Shown here: one piece after another, positions 8,199-16,289 of the stretch
How positions within the stretch are numbered: position 1 is the stretch's first letter
How the letters are laid out: each line of letters starts with the position of its first letter
NCBI RefSeq assembly: GCF_018588885.1
Contig: NZ_JAFFIW010000002.1
Coordinates: forward strand, 124,001 to 188,000
DNA from: Mesorhizobium sp. dw_380
GTDB lineage: Bacteria > Pseudomonadota > Alphaproteobacteria > Rhizobiales > Rhizobiaceae
DNA: 64,000 bases
Direction of reading: 5' to 3'
Made by a program: the position numbers and the translations under genes
Notes under the pieces: model-generated
What the model was told of the DNA's origin: nothing
Databases searched by the model: none
The model's input: the letters and a program-made list of their open reading frames with translations, nothing else

Positions 8199-9449
8199 TC
8201 AAGCTTCGATCCCCGCCGTCTCCACCACCGCATGGAACAGCACGTCGGCGCCCGCCGAGGCCCATTCCTTGGTGATCTCCTCCGCCTCGTTGTGGCTGAG
8301 CCCATCGACGCAAGGGCACATCACCATGGCGGTCGGTGCGACGCGGTTGATCCAGCAGGCATCGTGGCCGGCGCCGGAGACGATGTTGCGATGGGTGTAG
8401 CCAAGCCGTTCGGCGGCGTCGCGGATTGCCTTGACGCAGCCGGCATCGAAGGTCACCGGATCGAAATGGCCGACCTGCTCGATCTTGTATTGGATGTCGA
8501 GCGCATCGCAGATCGTGTCGATGCCTTCGCGGGTGCGGCCATCCATGGCGTCGAGCACTTCCTTCTCGGGCGAACGGATGTCGATGGTGAACACGGTGCG
8601 CCCGGCAATGATGTTGCGCGAGTTAGGATAGACCTCCATGTGGCCGACCGCACCGACGGCGTCGGGCTGGTAGTCCATGGCGATCTCGTGCACCAGTTCG
8701 ATGACGCGCGCCATGCCGAGCCCGGCGTTGCGGCGTTTGGGCATCGGTGTCGAGCCGGTATGCGCCTCCTTGCCGGTCAGCGTCACCTGCAGCCATTTCA
8801 GGCCCTGGCCGTGGGTGACGACGCCGATGTCGATGCCTTCGTCTTCCAGGATAGGCCCCTGCTCGATATGCAGTTCGAAGAAGGCGTGGATCTTGCGATC
8901 GCCGACCTTCTCGGTGCCTTTCCAGCCGATGCGCTCCAGTTCCTCGCCGAATTTCTTGCCGTTCTTGTCGGTGTGCTCATAGACATCGGCCTGGTCGAGC
9001 ACGCCGGCGAACACGCCGGACGCCATCATGGCCGGCGCGAAGCGGGCGCCCTCCTCGTTGGTCCAGTTGGTGACGACGATCGGATGCTTGGTCTTGATGC
9101 CGAGATCGTTGAGCGAACGCACGACTTCCAGCCCGCCGAGCACGCCGAGCACGCCGTCATACTTGCCGCCGGTCGGCTGCGTGTCGAGATGGCTGCCGAC
9201 ATAGACCGGTGGCAGGCTGGGATCGGTGCCTTCCCTGCGCGCAAACATGGTGCCCATCTCGTCGACGCCCATTTCCAGCCCGGCGGCATCGCACCAGCGC
9301 TTGAACAGGCGCCGGCCCTCGCCGTCCTCGTCGGTCACCGTCTGGCGATTGTTGCCGCCGGCAATGCCGGGCCCGATCTTCGCCATCTCCATGATCGAAT
9401 CCCACAAACGGTCTGAATTGATTCGCAGATTCTCGCCGGGTGCGGCCAT
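8199..9449 (-). CDS. hyuC: N-carbamoyl-L-amino-acid / N-carbamoyl-beta-alanine amidohydrolase (Zn-dependent, M20 family)
   Basis: 416 residues, usual length for the HyuC/AllC/beta-ureidopropionase group. Metal and substrate motifs: YVGSHLDTQPTGGKYDGVLG (His and bridging Asp), TNEEGARFAPAMMASGVFAG (Glu ligands), FELHIEQGPILE, and GAGHDACWI (His ligand). With dihydropyrimidinase next door, the natural substrate is probably N-carbamoyl-beta-alanine or its methyl homologue, giving beta-alanine or beta-aminoisobutyrate plus CO2 and ammonia. ATG 9449 lies directly beside the stop of the upstream DUF559 gene. The gene is flanked on both sides by DUF559 genes. Allantoate or hydantoin-derived substrates remain possible for the family. 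Confidence 0.92.
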   Translation of the reverse strand: MAAPGENLRINSDRLWDSIMEMAKIGPGIAGGNNRQTVTDEDGEGRRLFKRWCDAAGLEMGVDEMGTMFARREGTDPSLPPVYVGSHLDTQPTGGKYDGVLGVLGGLEVVRSLNDLGIKTKHPIVVTNWTNEEGARFAPAMMASGVFAGVLDQADVYEHTDKNGKKFGEELERIGWKGTEKVGDRKIHAFFELHIEQGPILEDEGIDIGVVTHGQGLKWLQVTLTGKEAHTGSTPMPKRRNAGLGMARVIELVHEIAMDYQPDAVGAVGHMEVYPNSRNIIAGRTVFTIDIRSPEKEVLDAMDGRTREGIDTICDALDIQYKIEQVGHFDPVTFDAGCVKAIRDAAERLGYTHRNIVSGAGHDACWINRVAPTAMVMCPCVDGLSHNEAEEITKEWASAGADVLFHAVVETAGIEA

Positions 9450-9890
9450 TCAAAACCTCTCCAATTGCGCGGCGTCCCCCTCCCCCTCGAGGGGAGGGTG
9501 GCCGCGAAGCGGTCGGGTGGGGTCGCCTGACATAAGCTCGACCTTCCCTTTGACCACCTGCGCGACATGCCAGGCGCTGTTTATGACATCGGGCTCGTCA
9601 ACGCGGAAGATATCGAACCCGAGCGAACGCAGATAGGCATCGCGCACGGCGTCGTGCCGCTTGCCCCTTTCATACTCGTGCAGATCGCCATCCACCTCGA
9701 CCACCAGCTTCACACCGAAGCAGGCAAAATCGACGATATAAGGCCCGATCGGGCACTGGCGGCGGAATTTGATGCCGGCCGATTTCAGCTCGCGCAGTTC
9801 ATACCAGAGCAGAGATTCGCCCTTGGTCGCGTGAACTCGAAGCGCGCGCGCCTTCTGGCGCATTTCGAAGCTCACGCGGGTACGGGGCAT
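9450..9890 (-). CDS. DUF559 nuclease-fold protein within inverted repeats
   Basis: 146 residues, ATG 9890. DUF559 signature: LLWYELRELKSAGIKFRRQC, PIGPYIVDFACFGVKLVVEV, the EVDGD continuation, and LGFDIFRVDEPDVI. The last ~25 residues (from SGDPTRPLRGHPPLEGEGD) are simply the translation of a repeat arm that runs over the 3' end of the gene, so the ancestral protein probably ended near residue 120. It lies between the aminotransferase and amidohydrolase genes of the pyrimidine pathway and is about 30% identical by eye to the DUF559 protein at 7674-8057 in the core. Likely a small nuclease; activity unknown. Confidence 0.85.
   Translation of the reverse strand: MPRTRVSFEMRQKARALRVHATKGESLLWYELRELKSAGIKFRRQCPIGPYIVDFACFGVKLVVEVDGDLHEYERGKRHDAVRDAYLRSLGFDIFRVDEPDVINSAWHVAQVVKGKVELMSGDPTRPLRGHPPLEGEGDAAQLERF
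9475..9525. repeat. Left inverted-repeat arm bracketing the DUF559 gene
   Basis: This arm is the reverse complement of 9937-9984 over about 48 bp with no mismatch that I can see. It reads CCCCTCGAGGGGAGGGTGGC followed by CGCGAAGCGGTCGGGTGGGG. It overlaps the 3' end of the DUF559 reading frame. It also contains an internal palindrome (CCCCTCGAGGGG). Confidence 0.92.
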
Positions 9891-9936
9891 CAGCGGCAGC
9901 CTCGCGGCAAGAGGTCAGGTCGGCGCCCGGTCGTAC

Positions 9937-9984
9937 CGACCCCACCCGACCGCTTCGCGGCCACCCTCCCCTCGAGGGGGAGGG
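9937..9984. repeat. Right inverted-repeat arm bracketing the DUF559 gene
   Basis: Inverted copy of 9475-9525, beginning CGACCCCACCCGACCGCTTC and ending CTCGAGGGGGAGGG. It lies 46 bp upstream of the DUF559 start codon. The 411-bp interval between the arms contains almost exactly the conserved part of the gene. Confidence 0.92.
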
Positions 9985-10002
9985 ATATCCGCGCCCAGTT
10001 CT

Positions 10003-11331
10003 TCAATCGATCGACCTCAGCACTTCGCGCACGTGGTCGATCAGCTCGTTGATCTGGCCCTTGGTGATGATCAGCGGTGGCGACAATGCGATGATGTCGC
10101 CGGTGGTGCGGATCAGCGCGCCGCGCTCGAAGGCCTTGACGAAGGCCGAGAAGGCACGCTTGGTCGGGCTGCCGGCGATCGGCGCCAGTTCGATCGCGCC
10201 GATCAGGCCGATGTTCCTGATGTCGATGACATGCGGCTCGCCCTTCAGCGAATGCAAAGCGTCTTCCCAATAGGGAGCCAGTTCCTCGCCACGGGTCAGC
10301 AGGCCCTCTTCCTTGTAGGTGTCGAGCGTGCCGAGTGCGGCCGCACACGCGACCGGATTGCCCGAATAGGTGTAGCCGTGGAAGAACTCGATCATATGCT
10401 CGGGGCCGGTCATGAAGGCGTCGTGGATCTCCTTCTTCACGAACACCGCGCCCATCGGGATGACACCGTTCGAGACGCCCTTGGCGGTGGTCATGATATC
10501 GGGCGTGACGCCGAAATAGTCGGCGGCGAATGGTGCGCCGAGACGGCCGAAACCGGTGATGACCTCGTCGAAGATCAACAGGATGCCGTGCTTGGTGCAG
10601 ATTTCGCGCAGCTTCTCGAGATAGCCCTTCGGCGGCAGGATGACGCCGGTGGAACCGGCGACCGGCTCGACGATGACGGCGGCGATGGTCGAGGCGTCAT
10701 GCAGGGCGACGATTCGCTCCAGCTCGTTGGCGAGCTCCGCGCCATATTCCGGCACGCCCTTCGAGAAGGCGTTCTTTTCCGGCAGGTGCGTGTGAGGCAT
10801 GTGGTCAACACCGCCGAGCAGCGTGCCGAACATCTTGCGGTTGGTGACGATGCCGCCGACCGAGATGCCGCCGAAATTGACGCCGTGATAGCCGCGCTCC
10901 CGGCCAATCAGGCGGGTGCGCGAACCCTCACCCTTCACACGGTGGTAGGCGATCGCCATCTTCAGCGCGGTCTCGACCGATTCCGAACCGGAATTGGTGA
11001 AGAACACGTGGTCCATGCCCTTGGGCGCGATGTCGACCAGGCGGTTGGCGAGTTCGAAAACGATCGGGTGGCCCATCTGAAAGGCGGGCGCGTAATCGAG
11101 CTCGGCGGCCTGGTGCTGGATCGCCTCGGTGATCTTGGGCCGGCAGTGGCCGGCATTGACGCACCAGAGCCCGGCGGTGCCGTCCAGCACCTTGCGGCCA
11201 TCGCTGGTCGTGTAATGCATGTCCTTGGCGGACACGAACATGCGCGGCGCCTGCTTGAACTGCCGGTTTGCCGTGAACGGCATCCAGAATGCGCTGAGAT
11301 CGTTCGGCGTGACTTTCAGCCGGTTGGACAT
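10003..11331 (-). CDS. Class III omega-aminotransferase, probable beta-alanine:pyruvate transaminase
   Basis: 442 residues from the ATG at 11331; a TTG two codons upstream is possible. PLP fold-type I class III features: DGTAGLWCVNAGHC at the N-terminus, FTNSGSESVETALK (phosphate binding), ERGYHGVNFGG, IFDEVITGFGRLG (Asp that contacts the pyridine nitrogen) and the Lys in TTAKGVSNG. It matches beta-alanine:pyruvate transaminases in length and motifs. In this setting it would convert beta-alanine (or beta-aminoisobutyrate) to malonate (or methylmalonate) semialdehyde, the last nitrogen-releasing step. First gene of the minus-strand catabolic/import run; a RutR-like operator lies about 80 bp upstream of its start. 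Confidence 0.92.
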   Translation of the reverse strand: MSNRLKVTPNDLSAFWMPFTANRQFKQAPRMFVSAKDMHYTTSDGRKVLDGTAGLWCVNAGHCRPKITEAIQHQAAELDYAPAFQMGHPIVFELANRLVDIAPKGMDHVFFTNSGSESVETALKMAIAYHRVKGEGSRTRLIGRERGYHGVNFGGISVGGIVTNRKMFGTLLGGVDHMPHTHLPEKNAFSKGVPEYGAELANELERIVALHDASTIAAVIVEPVAGSTGVILPPKGYLEKLREICTKHGILLIFDEVITGFGRLGAPFAADYFGVTPDIMTTAKGVSNGVIPMGAVFVKKEIHDAFMTGPEHMIEFFHGYTYSGNPVACAAALGTLDTYKEEGLLTRGEELAPYWEDALHSLKGEPHVIDIRNIGLIGAIELAPIAGSPTKRAFSAFVKAFERGALIRTTGDIIALSPPLIITKGQINELIDHVREVLRSID

Positions 11332-11409
11332 GACCAAGACTTCCCCTTGTAACCTGTTTCGGTGCGTCCAACGCTTGGTCTTTGCGGCGTTTTCATGCTA
11401 CGCAAATTT

Positions 11410-11425
11410 TTGACCGATTGGACAA
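11410..11425. promoter_or_regulatory. Candidate RutR operator (aminotransferase/rutR intergenic)
   Basis: TTGACCGATTGGACAA differs from the E. coli RutR consensus TTGACCA-N2-TGGTCAA at two defined positions and keeps the dyad. It sits in the 242-bp region between the divergent aminotransferase and rutR genes, where it could govern both. Two further TGGTCCAGA half-sites occur as direct repeats at 11510-11518 and 11523-11531, closer to rutR. Confidence 0.7.
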
Positions 11426-11573
11426 ACGTTAGCACCGCCCTGTCGGCGGTCAAGGGATTACTAGCGGAAATGCGGCTCCTGAAGTGCGTTCCACAGCCCG
11501 GGGAAAAACTGGTCCAGAGAATTGGTCCAGATGACCTTGAACGCGAGATTTGGCAACGCGAGGGTCGGCAACG

Positions 11574-12209
11574 GTGAACACCGGCACGGAAGCCCCTCGC
11601 CGCACCCGCATCCAGCAGGAGAAGCGCGAACTGATCCTGGAGGCCGCCCTCGAGGTGTTCTCCACCAACGGCTTCCGCGGCTCGACCATCGACCAGATCG
11701 CCGAAGCAGCCGGCATGTCGAAGCCGAACCTGCTCTATTATTTCCGCCGCAAGGAGGACATTCACGAGACGCTGATGCAGCGCCTGCTCGACACCTGGCT
11801 GGCGCCGCTGCGCGAGCTTGACGACATCGGCGATCCCATGACCGAACTCAGGAGCTACATCAGGCGCAAGCTCGAAATGGCGCGCGATTTCCCGCGCGAG
11901 AGCCGCCTGTTCGCCAACGAAATCCTGCAGGGCGCGCCGCGCATCATGCCGCTCCTGGCCGGTGAGTTGAAAACGCTGGTCGACGAGAAGGCCGGCGTCA
12001 TCAAGGGCTGGATGCGTGCCGGCAAGATCGCCAGGACCGACCCCTGGCACCTGATCTTCTCGATCTGGGCAACGACGCAGCACTATGCCGATTTCGACGT
12101 CCAGGTCCGCGCCGTGCTTGGACCGAACCGTGGCGGCGACGGCCGCTTCGAGGATGCCGCAAGGTTCCTGGAGCAATTGTTCCTCGAAGGACTGAAGCCG
12201 AAGGCCTGA
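11574..12209 (+). CDS. rutR: TetR-family pyrimidine-responsive regulator RutR
   Basis: 211 residues from a GTG at 11574 with GAGGG about 10 bases upstream; a TTG at 11550 is the only longer option. N-terminal TetR helix-turn-helix (AALEVFSTNGFRGSTIDQIA, then GMSKPNLLYYFRRKEDIHE). The ligand domain follows E. coli RutR closely as I recall it: LLDTWLAPL, YIRRKLEMARDFPRESRLF, AGELKTLVDEKAGVIKGWM, DPWHLIFSIWATTQHYADF. RutR binds uracil (and thymine), which releases it from a TTGACCA-N2-TGGTCAA palindrome. Divergent from the aminotransferase gene; a matching operator lies between them. Confidence 0.93.
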   Translation: MNTGTEAPRRTRIQQEKRELILEAALEVFSTNGFRGSTIDQIAEAAGMSKPNLLYYFRRKEDIHETLMQRLLDTWLAPLRELDDIGDPMTELRSYIRRKLEMARDFPRESRLFANEILQGAPRIMPLLAGELKTLVDEKAGVIKGWMRAGKIARTDPWHLIFSIWATTQHYADFDVQVRAVLGPNRGGDGRFEDAARFLEQLFLEGLKPKA

Positions 12210-12220
12210 CGCTCGGCGGT

Positions 12221-13093
12221 TCAGGCGCTGCGCCGCTCAGCCGGCAGCGCGTCCAGCAATGTCTGCAATTTGGCAATCGAGTTCTGCTCGGCGAGCGGCG
12301 TGTAGACGATCACCCGCATGTCGGAACCATCGTCGATCGACAGGGTCATATGTTCGAAGGCCATCGCGCCGGCCGTGGGGTGCCGGACGTGCTTCAGGCC
12401 GGTCAGCCGTCGCGCCACGTCCCGTCGGGGCCACCAGTCGCGGAACTCCGGGCTCGAGCGCATCATCAGCGCGATCAGCCGATCGAAATCCGGGTCGCCG
12501 ACATATTTGGCGCTTTCGGCGCGAAACGACGCGAGCACCACGCGGGCAAGCTCCTCCCAGTCGACCAGCAAGCGGCGGTGGTGCGGATTGGTGAAGACCA
12601 TATGGACGATGTTGCGGGCATCGCCCTCCAGCAGGCCATAATCGCCGAACACCGCGACTGCCGCCGGGTTCCAGGCGAGCACGTCCCAGCGCCGGCCGAC
12701 GACATAGGCGGGCTGCAGGACAAGGCTCTGCAGCATGTGCAGCAAGGGGCCGTCGACCTTTTCCGGCGCGGCCACGCGGCGCTCCGGCTGTTGACGGCCG
12801 GCAAGGATGAACAGATGCCGTCTCTCGATGGCGTCGAGGCGCAATGCCTCCGAGAGCGCCGTCAGCACCTCCGCCGAGGGCCTGACGTCCCTGCCCTGCT
12901 CCAGCCAGGTGTACCAGGTCGTGCCGACGCCGGCGATCAGCGCTACCTCCTCGCGGCGCAGGCCTGGCGTGCGCCGCCGCGCACCGCAGGCAATGCCTGC
13001 GGTCTGAGGCGAGAGTCTCTCGCGCCGTGAACGCAGGAAAGCGCCAAGCTCACGCCGGCGGCTGTCTTCAGCGGAATGTGTGGGAGCATCCAT
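12221..13093 (-). CDS. XRE-type regulator with MmyB-like ligand domain
   Basis: 290 residues. ATG 13093 is chosen because the 23 codons upstream do not belong to the family. N-terminal HTH: LGAFLRSRRERLSPQ, then RRTPGLRREEVALIAGVGTT and WYTWLEQGR. The remaining ~190 residues match the MmyB-like domain that follows such HTHs in many soil bacteria (WDVLAWNPAAVAVFGDY, DFDRLIALMMRSSPEFRDWW, GAMAFEHMTLSIDD). It is divergent from an SDR gene across 104 bp, the usual layout where the regulator controls the neighbouring oxidoreductase. Effector unknown. Confidence 0.88.
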   Translation of the reverse strand: MDAPTHSAEDSRRRELGAFLRSRRERLSPQTAGIACGARRRTPGLRREEVALIAGVGTTWYTWLEQGRDVRPSAEVLTALSEALRLDAIERRHLFILAGRQQPERRVAAPEKVDGPLLHMLQSLVLQPAYVVGRRWDVLAWNPAAVAVFGDYGLLEGDARNIVHMVFTNPHHRRLLVDWEELARVVLASFRAESAKYVGDPDFDRLIALMMRSSPEFRDWWPRRDVARRLTGLKHVRHPTAGAMAFEHMTLSIDDGSDMRVIVYTPLAEQNSIAKLQTLLDALPAERRSA

Positions 13094-13197
13094 GGCCGCT
13101 ATTATAGCAGTATTGATACCAGGATAAAGTTTGAACTGTTTGACGCTTGCCTGCTGCCCCATCTTCTATGCGGAGCAACGAAATGGAGGCTCCGAAC

Positions 13198-14043
13198 ATG
13201 GACTTGAAAGACAAGACAATCCTCATCACCGGCTCGACCGACGGCGTCGGCCGCGTCGTGGCGCAAAAGCTGGGTGCCGCCGGCGCCCGCATCCTGGTGC
13301 ACGGCCGGGATGCCGCGCGCGGCAAGGCGGCGGTCGGCGAAATCGAAGCCGCTGGCGGCAAGGCCGAGTTCTTCGCCGCCGACCTTGCCTCGCTGGCCGA
13401 GGTTCGCCGCCTTGCCGAGGCCGTGCGTGAAAAAACCGGCCGGCTCGATATCCTCATCAACAATGCCGGCATCGGCACAGCCGGCGAGGGCGCGAAGCGA
13501 CAGGTCAGCGCCGACGGCTACGAGCTGCGTTTCGCGGTCAATTATCTCGCCGGCTTTCTGCTGACCTCGGAGCTTCTGCCGCTGCTCAAGGCGAGCGCGC
13601 CGGCGCGCATCGTCAATGTCGCCTCGGCCGGCCAGCAGGCGATCGACTTCGGCGATGTCATGCTGACCCATGGCTATAGCGGCGTGCGCGCCTATTGCCA
13701 GAGCAAGCTGGCGCAGATCCTGTTCACCGTCGATCTGGCCGAGCAGCTCAAAGGCAGCGGCGTCACCGTCAACGCGCTGCATCCGGCGAGCTACATGAAC
13801 ACCACCATGGTCCGGCAGGCAGGTGTCACGCCATGGAGTTCGGTCGAGACCGGCGCCGACGCCATCGTCAATCTTGCCACCTCATCCGCGCTCGAAGGGC
13901 GCAGCGGCCTCTATTTCGATGGCCTGCGCGAATCGCGCGCCGACGCCCAGGCCTATGACGCCAAGGCACGGCAACAGTTGCGAAGCCTGAGCCTCGACCT
14001 TGTCGGCCAGGCTCGCTCAAAATCGAAGGAGCAGCATTCATGA
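13198..14043 (+). CDS. Short-chain dehydrogenase/reductase (classical, active-site residues intact)
   Basis: 281 residues, ATG 13198 preceded by GGAGG at 8 bases. Rossmann motif TGSTDGVGR at residue ~11, NNAG block, NVASAG for the catalytic Ser, and the YCQSK motif carrying the catalytic Tyr and Lys. The C-terminal part resembles retinol-dehydrogenase/WW-domain-oxidoreductase-like SDRs. Overlaps the next SDR by 4 bp (ATGA), so the two are co-translated. Substrate unknown; likely controlled by the divergent XRE/MmyB regulator. Confidence 0.88.
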   Translation: MDLKDKTILITGSTDGVGRVVAQKLGAAGARILVHGRDAARGKAAVGEIEAAGGKAEFFAADLASLAEVRRLAEAVREKTGRLDILINNAGIGTAGEGAKRQVSADGYELRFAVNYLAGFLLTSELLPLLKASAPARIVNVASAGQQAIDFGDVMLTHGYSGVRAYCQSKLAQILFTVDLAEQLKGSGVTVNALHPASYMNTTMVRQAGVTPWSSVETGADAIVNLATSSALEGRSGLYFDGLRESRADAQAYDAKARQQLRSLSLDLVGQARSKSKEQHS

Positions 14044-14762
14044 CCGATAGGATCGAACACACAGTCATCATCGGCGGCTCGTCTGGCATCGGCCTGGCGA
14101 CCGCGCGAAAACTGCTTGGCCCGGGAATGAAGGTGACCATCACCGGGCGAAACCAGGACAAGCTCGTCAGTGCCTGGAAAAGCCTCGGCGGCGCGGCCGA
14201 CAAGGCTGCTTTCGATGCGGCGAACCCGGACGAGGTCCGTCAGTTCTTCGAGCGCCTCGGCCCGTTCGATCATCTCGTCCTGGCGGCGAGCGGCGGCAAG
14301 GGCCTTGGCCCGTTCCACGCCCTCGACCTTGCCGACATCGGCAGCGGCGTCGATGAAAAGGTGCGGCCGCAGCTCTCGTGTCTGCAGGCCGCCTTGCCGA
14401 CGCTGAACAAATCGGGGTCTGTCACCTTCATCTCGGCGGTCTCGGCTCAGCTCGCCACGCCTGGTGTCGCCGGCATTGGCGCCATCAATGGCATGCTGCT
14501 GACCGTTGCACCGATCCTGGCGATCGAGCTGAAGCCGCTGCGCGTCAACGTCGTCGCTCCCGGCGTCATCGACACGCCGTGGTGGGATTTTCTGCCCGAC
14601 GAGCAGCGGCAGGCGGTCTTTACCGAATATGCCGGCAAGACGCCCGTGGGCAGGATCGGACGCGCCGAGGACGTCGCCTCGGCGATAGCCTTTCTCGTCT
14701 CCAACGGCTTCGTGACTGGCCAGGTGCTGACCTGCGACGGCGGCCTGCGGTTCGCGGCGTGA
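14040..14762 (+). CDS. SDR-family protein lacking the YxxxK motif
   Basis: 240 residues with a clear SDR dinucleotide site (IIGGSSGIGLATARKLL) and a C-terminal SDR ending (IAFLVSNGFVTGQVLTCDGG). Where the family has Tyr-x-x-x-Lys, the sequence reads GVAGIGAINGMLL, so both catalytic residues are missing, although the preceding FISAVSAQ retains the Ser region. It may be a non-classical reductase or a partner/regulatory subunit of the intact SDR encoded upstream (inference). Translationally coupled to that gene. Confidence 0.85.
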   Translation: MTDRIEHTVIIGGSSGIGLATARKLLGPGMKVTITGRNQDKLVSAWKSLGGAADKAAFDAANPDEVRQFFERLGPFDHLVLAASGGKGLGPFHALDLADIGSGVDEKVRPQLSCLQAALPTLNKSGSVTFISAVSAQLATPGVAGIGAINGMLLTVAPILAIELKPLRVNVVAPGVIDTPWWDFLPDEQRQAVFTEYAGKTPVGRIGRAEDVASAIAFLVSNGFVTGQVLTCDGGLRFAA

Positions 14763-14772
14763 CCTCAGCGCT

Positions 14773-15150
14773 TCAGAGCAACTGCGCGATCAGCGTCAGA
14801 AAACCGCCGCTCAGCGCGACATTGCCGACGAAGCCGTTGATGCGCGCTGCCCGGTCGGGGCCCTGATGGTCCCAGAAATTGTGGAACATCGGTGTGGCGA
14901 CGATCAGGAACAGCACCAGCACCGCGCAGGCGAGCGCGGTGCAGAGCCCGGCCATCACCAGCACCCCGGCAATGATCTGCAGGACGATGCCGGCCCACAG
15001 CGCCAGCCGCGCCTGCGGCACGCCGCGTGTGGCCATAAGCCCCGTGAGGAAGGCGGCGTTCTGGATGTTGCGTAGGCCGGCGAAGACAAAGCCGCCGCCG
15101 AGCAACAGGCGGCCGAGCAACAGCAAGATCGAAGGCAAATCGGCGGGCAT
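14773..15150 (-). CDS. DoxX-family membrane protein
   Basis: 125 residues with four hydrophobic segments: LLLLGRLLLGGGFVFAGL, LWAGIVLQIIAGVLVMAGL, CAVLVLFLIVATPMF and a C-terminal segment near GFLTLIAQ. These match the DoxX/YphA layout, including the FHNFWDHQG block. ATG 15150. Last gene of a minus-strand trio with an AhpD-like protein and an Rrf2 regulator. DoxX proteins are linked to thiol/sulfur redox stress in some bacteria; the exact role here is open. Confidence 0.86.
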   Translation of the reverse strand: MPADLPSILLLLGRLLLGGGFVFAGLRNIQNAAFLTGLMATRGVPQARLALWAGIVLQIIAGVLVMAGLCTALACAVLVLFLIVATPMFHNFWDHQGPDRAARINGFVGNVALSGGFLTLIAQLL

Positions 15151-15218
15151 CAAACGGTCCCTTGAAAACAATCGGGAGCGCCGCCTCCTCGGCGGCGCTC
15201 CCAAACACAATCGGACAT

Positions 15219-15677
15219 TCAGGCAGCCTTGGCGGCCGGCATCGGATGAATGGCCTGGAACGGGATGCAAAGCCGGTTCCAGGTGTTGATCATGCCGAGC
15301 GCGACGGAGAGCTTGACCAGTTCCTCTTCCGAGAAATACTCCAGCGTGCGTGCATAGAGTTCGTCCGACACACCATCGTTGGCGATCAGGGTCACGGCCT
15401 CGGTCCAGGCGAAGGCGGCGCGTTCGCGCTCGGAGAACAGCGGCGATTCCTTCCAGGCCGACACCAGATAAAGCCGCGGTTCGGTCTCGCCGTCGCGCCT
15501 GGCCTCGCGGCTGTGCATCTCGACGCAGAAGGAACAGCCATTGATCTGCGAGGCCCTGAGCTTGATCAGGTGCAGCAGGCTCACCTCGAGCCCGCATTCG
15601 TCGACCGCTTTGTTGAGCGCCGACACCGCCTTCATGATCTCGGGCGCCTTGGCGAAAAATTGCAGCCTCTGTTTCAT
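15219..15677 (-). CDS. Carboxymuconolactone decarboxylase/AhpD-like protein
   Basis: 152 residues, ATG 15677. CMD/AhpD core with the redox pair in NGCSFCVEMHSREAR (CxxC followed by His), as in peroxidase-like AhpD proteins; the rest (WTEAVTLI, LSVALGMINTWNRL) follows the YnjA/PA-type alkylhydroperoxidase subfamily. Between Rrf2 and DoxX genes on one strand, an arrangement pointing to a redox-stress operon (inference). A few residues upstream of the ATG remain open but are low-complexity and unlikely to be translated. Confidence 0.88.
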   Translation of the reverse strand: MKQRLQFFAKAPEIMKAVSALNKAVDECGLEVSLLHLIKLRASQINGCSFCVEMHSREARRDGETEPRLYLVSAWKESPLFSERERAAFAWTEAVTLIANDGVSDELYARTLEYFSEEELVKLSVALGMINTWNRLCIPFQAIHPMPAAKAA

Positions 15678-15705
15678 TATCTCGTTCCTTTCACGTCGTT
15701 GGGGT

Positions 15706-16224
15706 TTAGACTTTGGTTGTTGGATTGGGTTTCTGCGGCCGCTGATGGCGCTCGACGAAGGCGCAGCTCGCCGCAAGCGATCTCGGATCGCCCTCTGCCG
15801 CGTAAGTCGCCACGATGTCGGACAGCTTGGTCTCGGCAAGCGCTGCCCGATAGGCGGCCTCGGCCTTCAGCATCGCTGCATTGATGCCGCACGGTTTGAC
15901 ATAGGCCGAGGCATCGAGCTTGACCGGACCGTTGCGGCGGATTTCGCCACAGCGAAATGCCGGTTCGCGTCCTTCGACCGCCAGCACGATGTCGAGCAGC
16001 GTGATGCGTTCCGCCGCCCGCGCCAGCCGGTAGCCGCCCGCCGGACCCGGCACCGACTCCAGGATACGCGCCGCGGTCAGCATGTTGAGATGCTTCAGCA
16101 GGTAACTCGGCGACAGTCCAAAGGACTCCGCAAGAGCAGCGCCCGGCATGGTGCTGTTACCCTCGACGCTGGCCAGCGTGGCCGCGCAATGGATGGCCGC
16201 TTCGACGCCCTCGCCGAGTTTCAT
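15706..16224 (-). CDS. Rrf2-family transcriptional regulator
   Basis: 172 residues, ATG 16224. N-terminal winged HTH (AALAESFGLSPSYLLKHLNM, ILESVPGPAGGYRLAR) typical of Rrf2. Cysteines are in FRCGEIRRNG, KPCGIN and LAASCAF, so a cluster- or thiol-based sensor is possible but the spacing is not that of IscR. It heads the Rrf2-AhpD-DoxX operon, and two tandem dyads lie directly upstream of its start, consistent with autoregulation. Confidence 0.88.
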   Translation of the reverse strand: MKLGEGVEAAIHCAATLASVEGNSTMPGAALAESFGLSPSYLLKHLNMLTAARILESVPGPAGGYRLARAAERITLLDIVLAVEGREPAFRCGEIRRNGPVKLDASAYVKPCGINAAMLKAEAAYRAALAETKLSDIVATYAAEGDPRSLAASCAFVERHQRPQKPNPTTKV

Positions 16225-16245
16225 GATGCCGATCTCCTATTTATG

Positions 16246-16274
16246 GATAAGTTTTATCGTGGATAGATTTTATC
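16246..16274. promoter_or_regulatory. Tandem dyad, probable Rrf2 operator
   Basis: Two similar 13-bp sequences, GATAAGTTTTATC (16246-16258, a perfect GATAA/TTATC dyad around GTT) and GATAGATTTTATC (16262-16274), start 16 bp apart, 22 bp upstream of the rrf2 start codon. Tandem AT-rich dyads in this GC-rich sequence stand out, and Rrf2 proteins commonly bind such promoters. Confidence 0.6.
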
Positions 16275-16289
16275 TGCAATAGGAAAATT

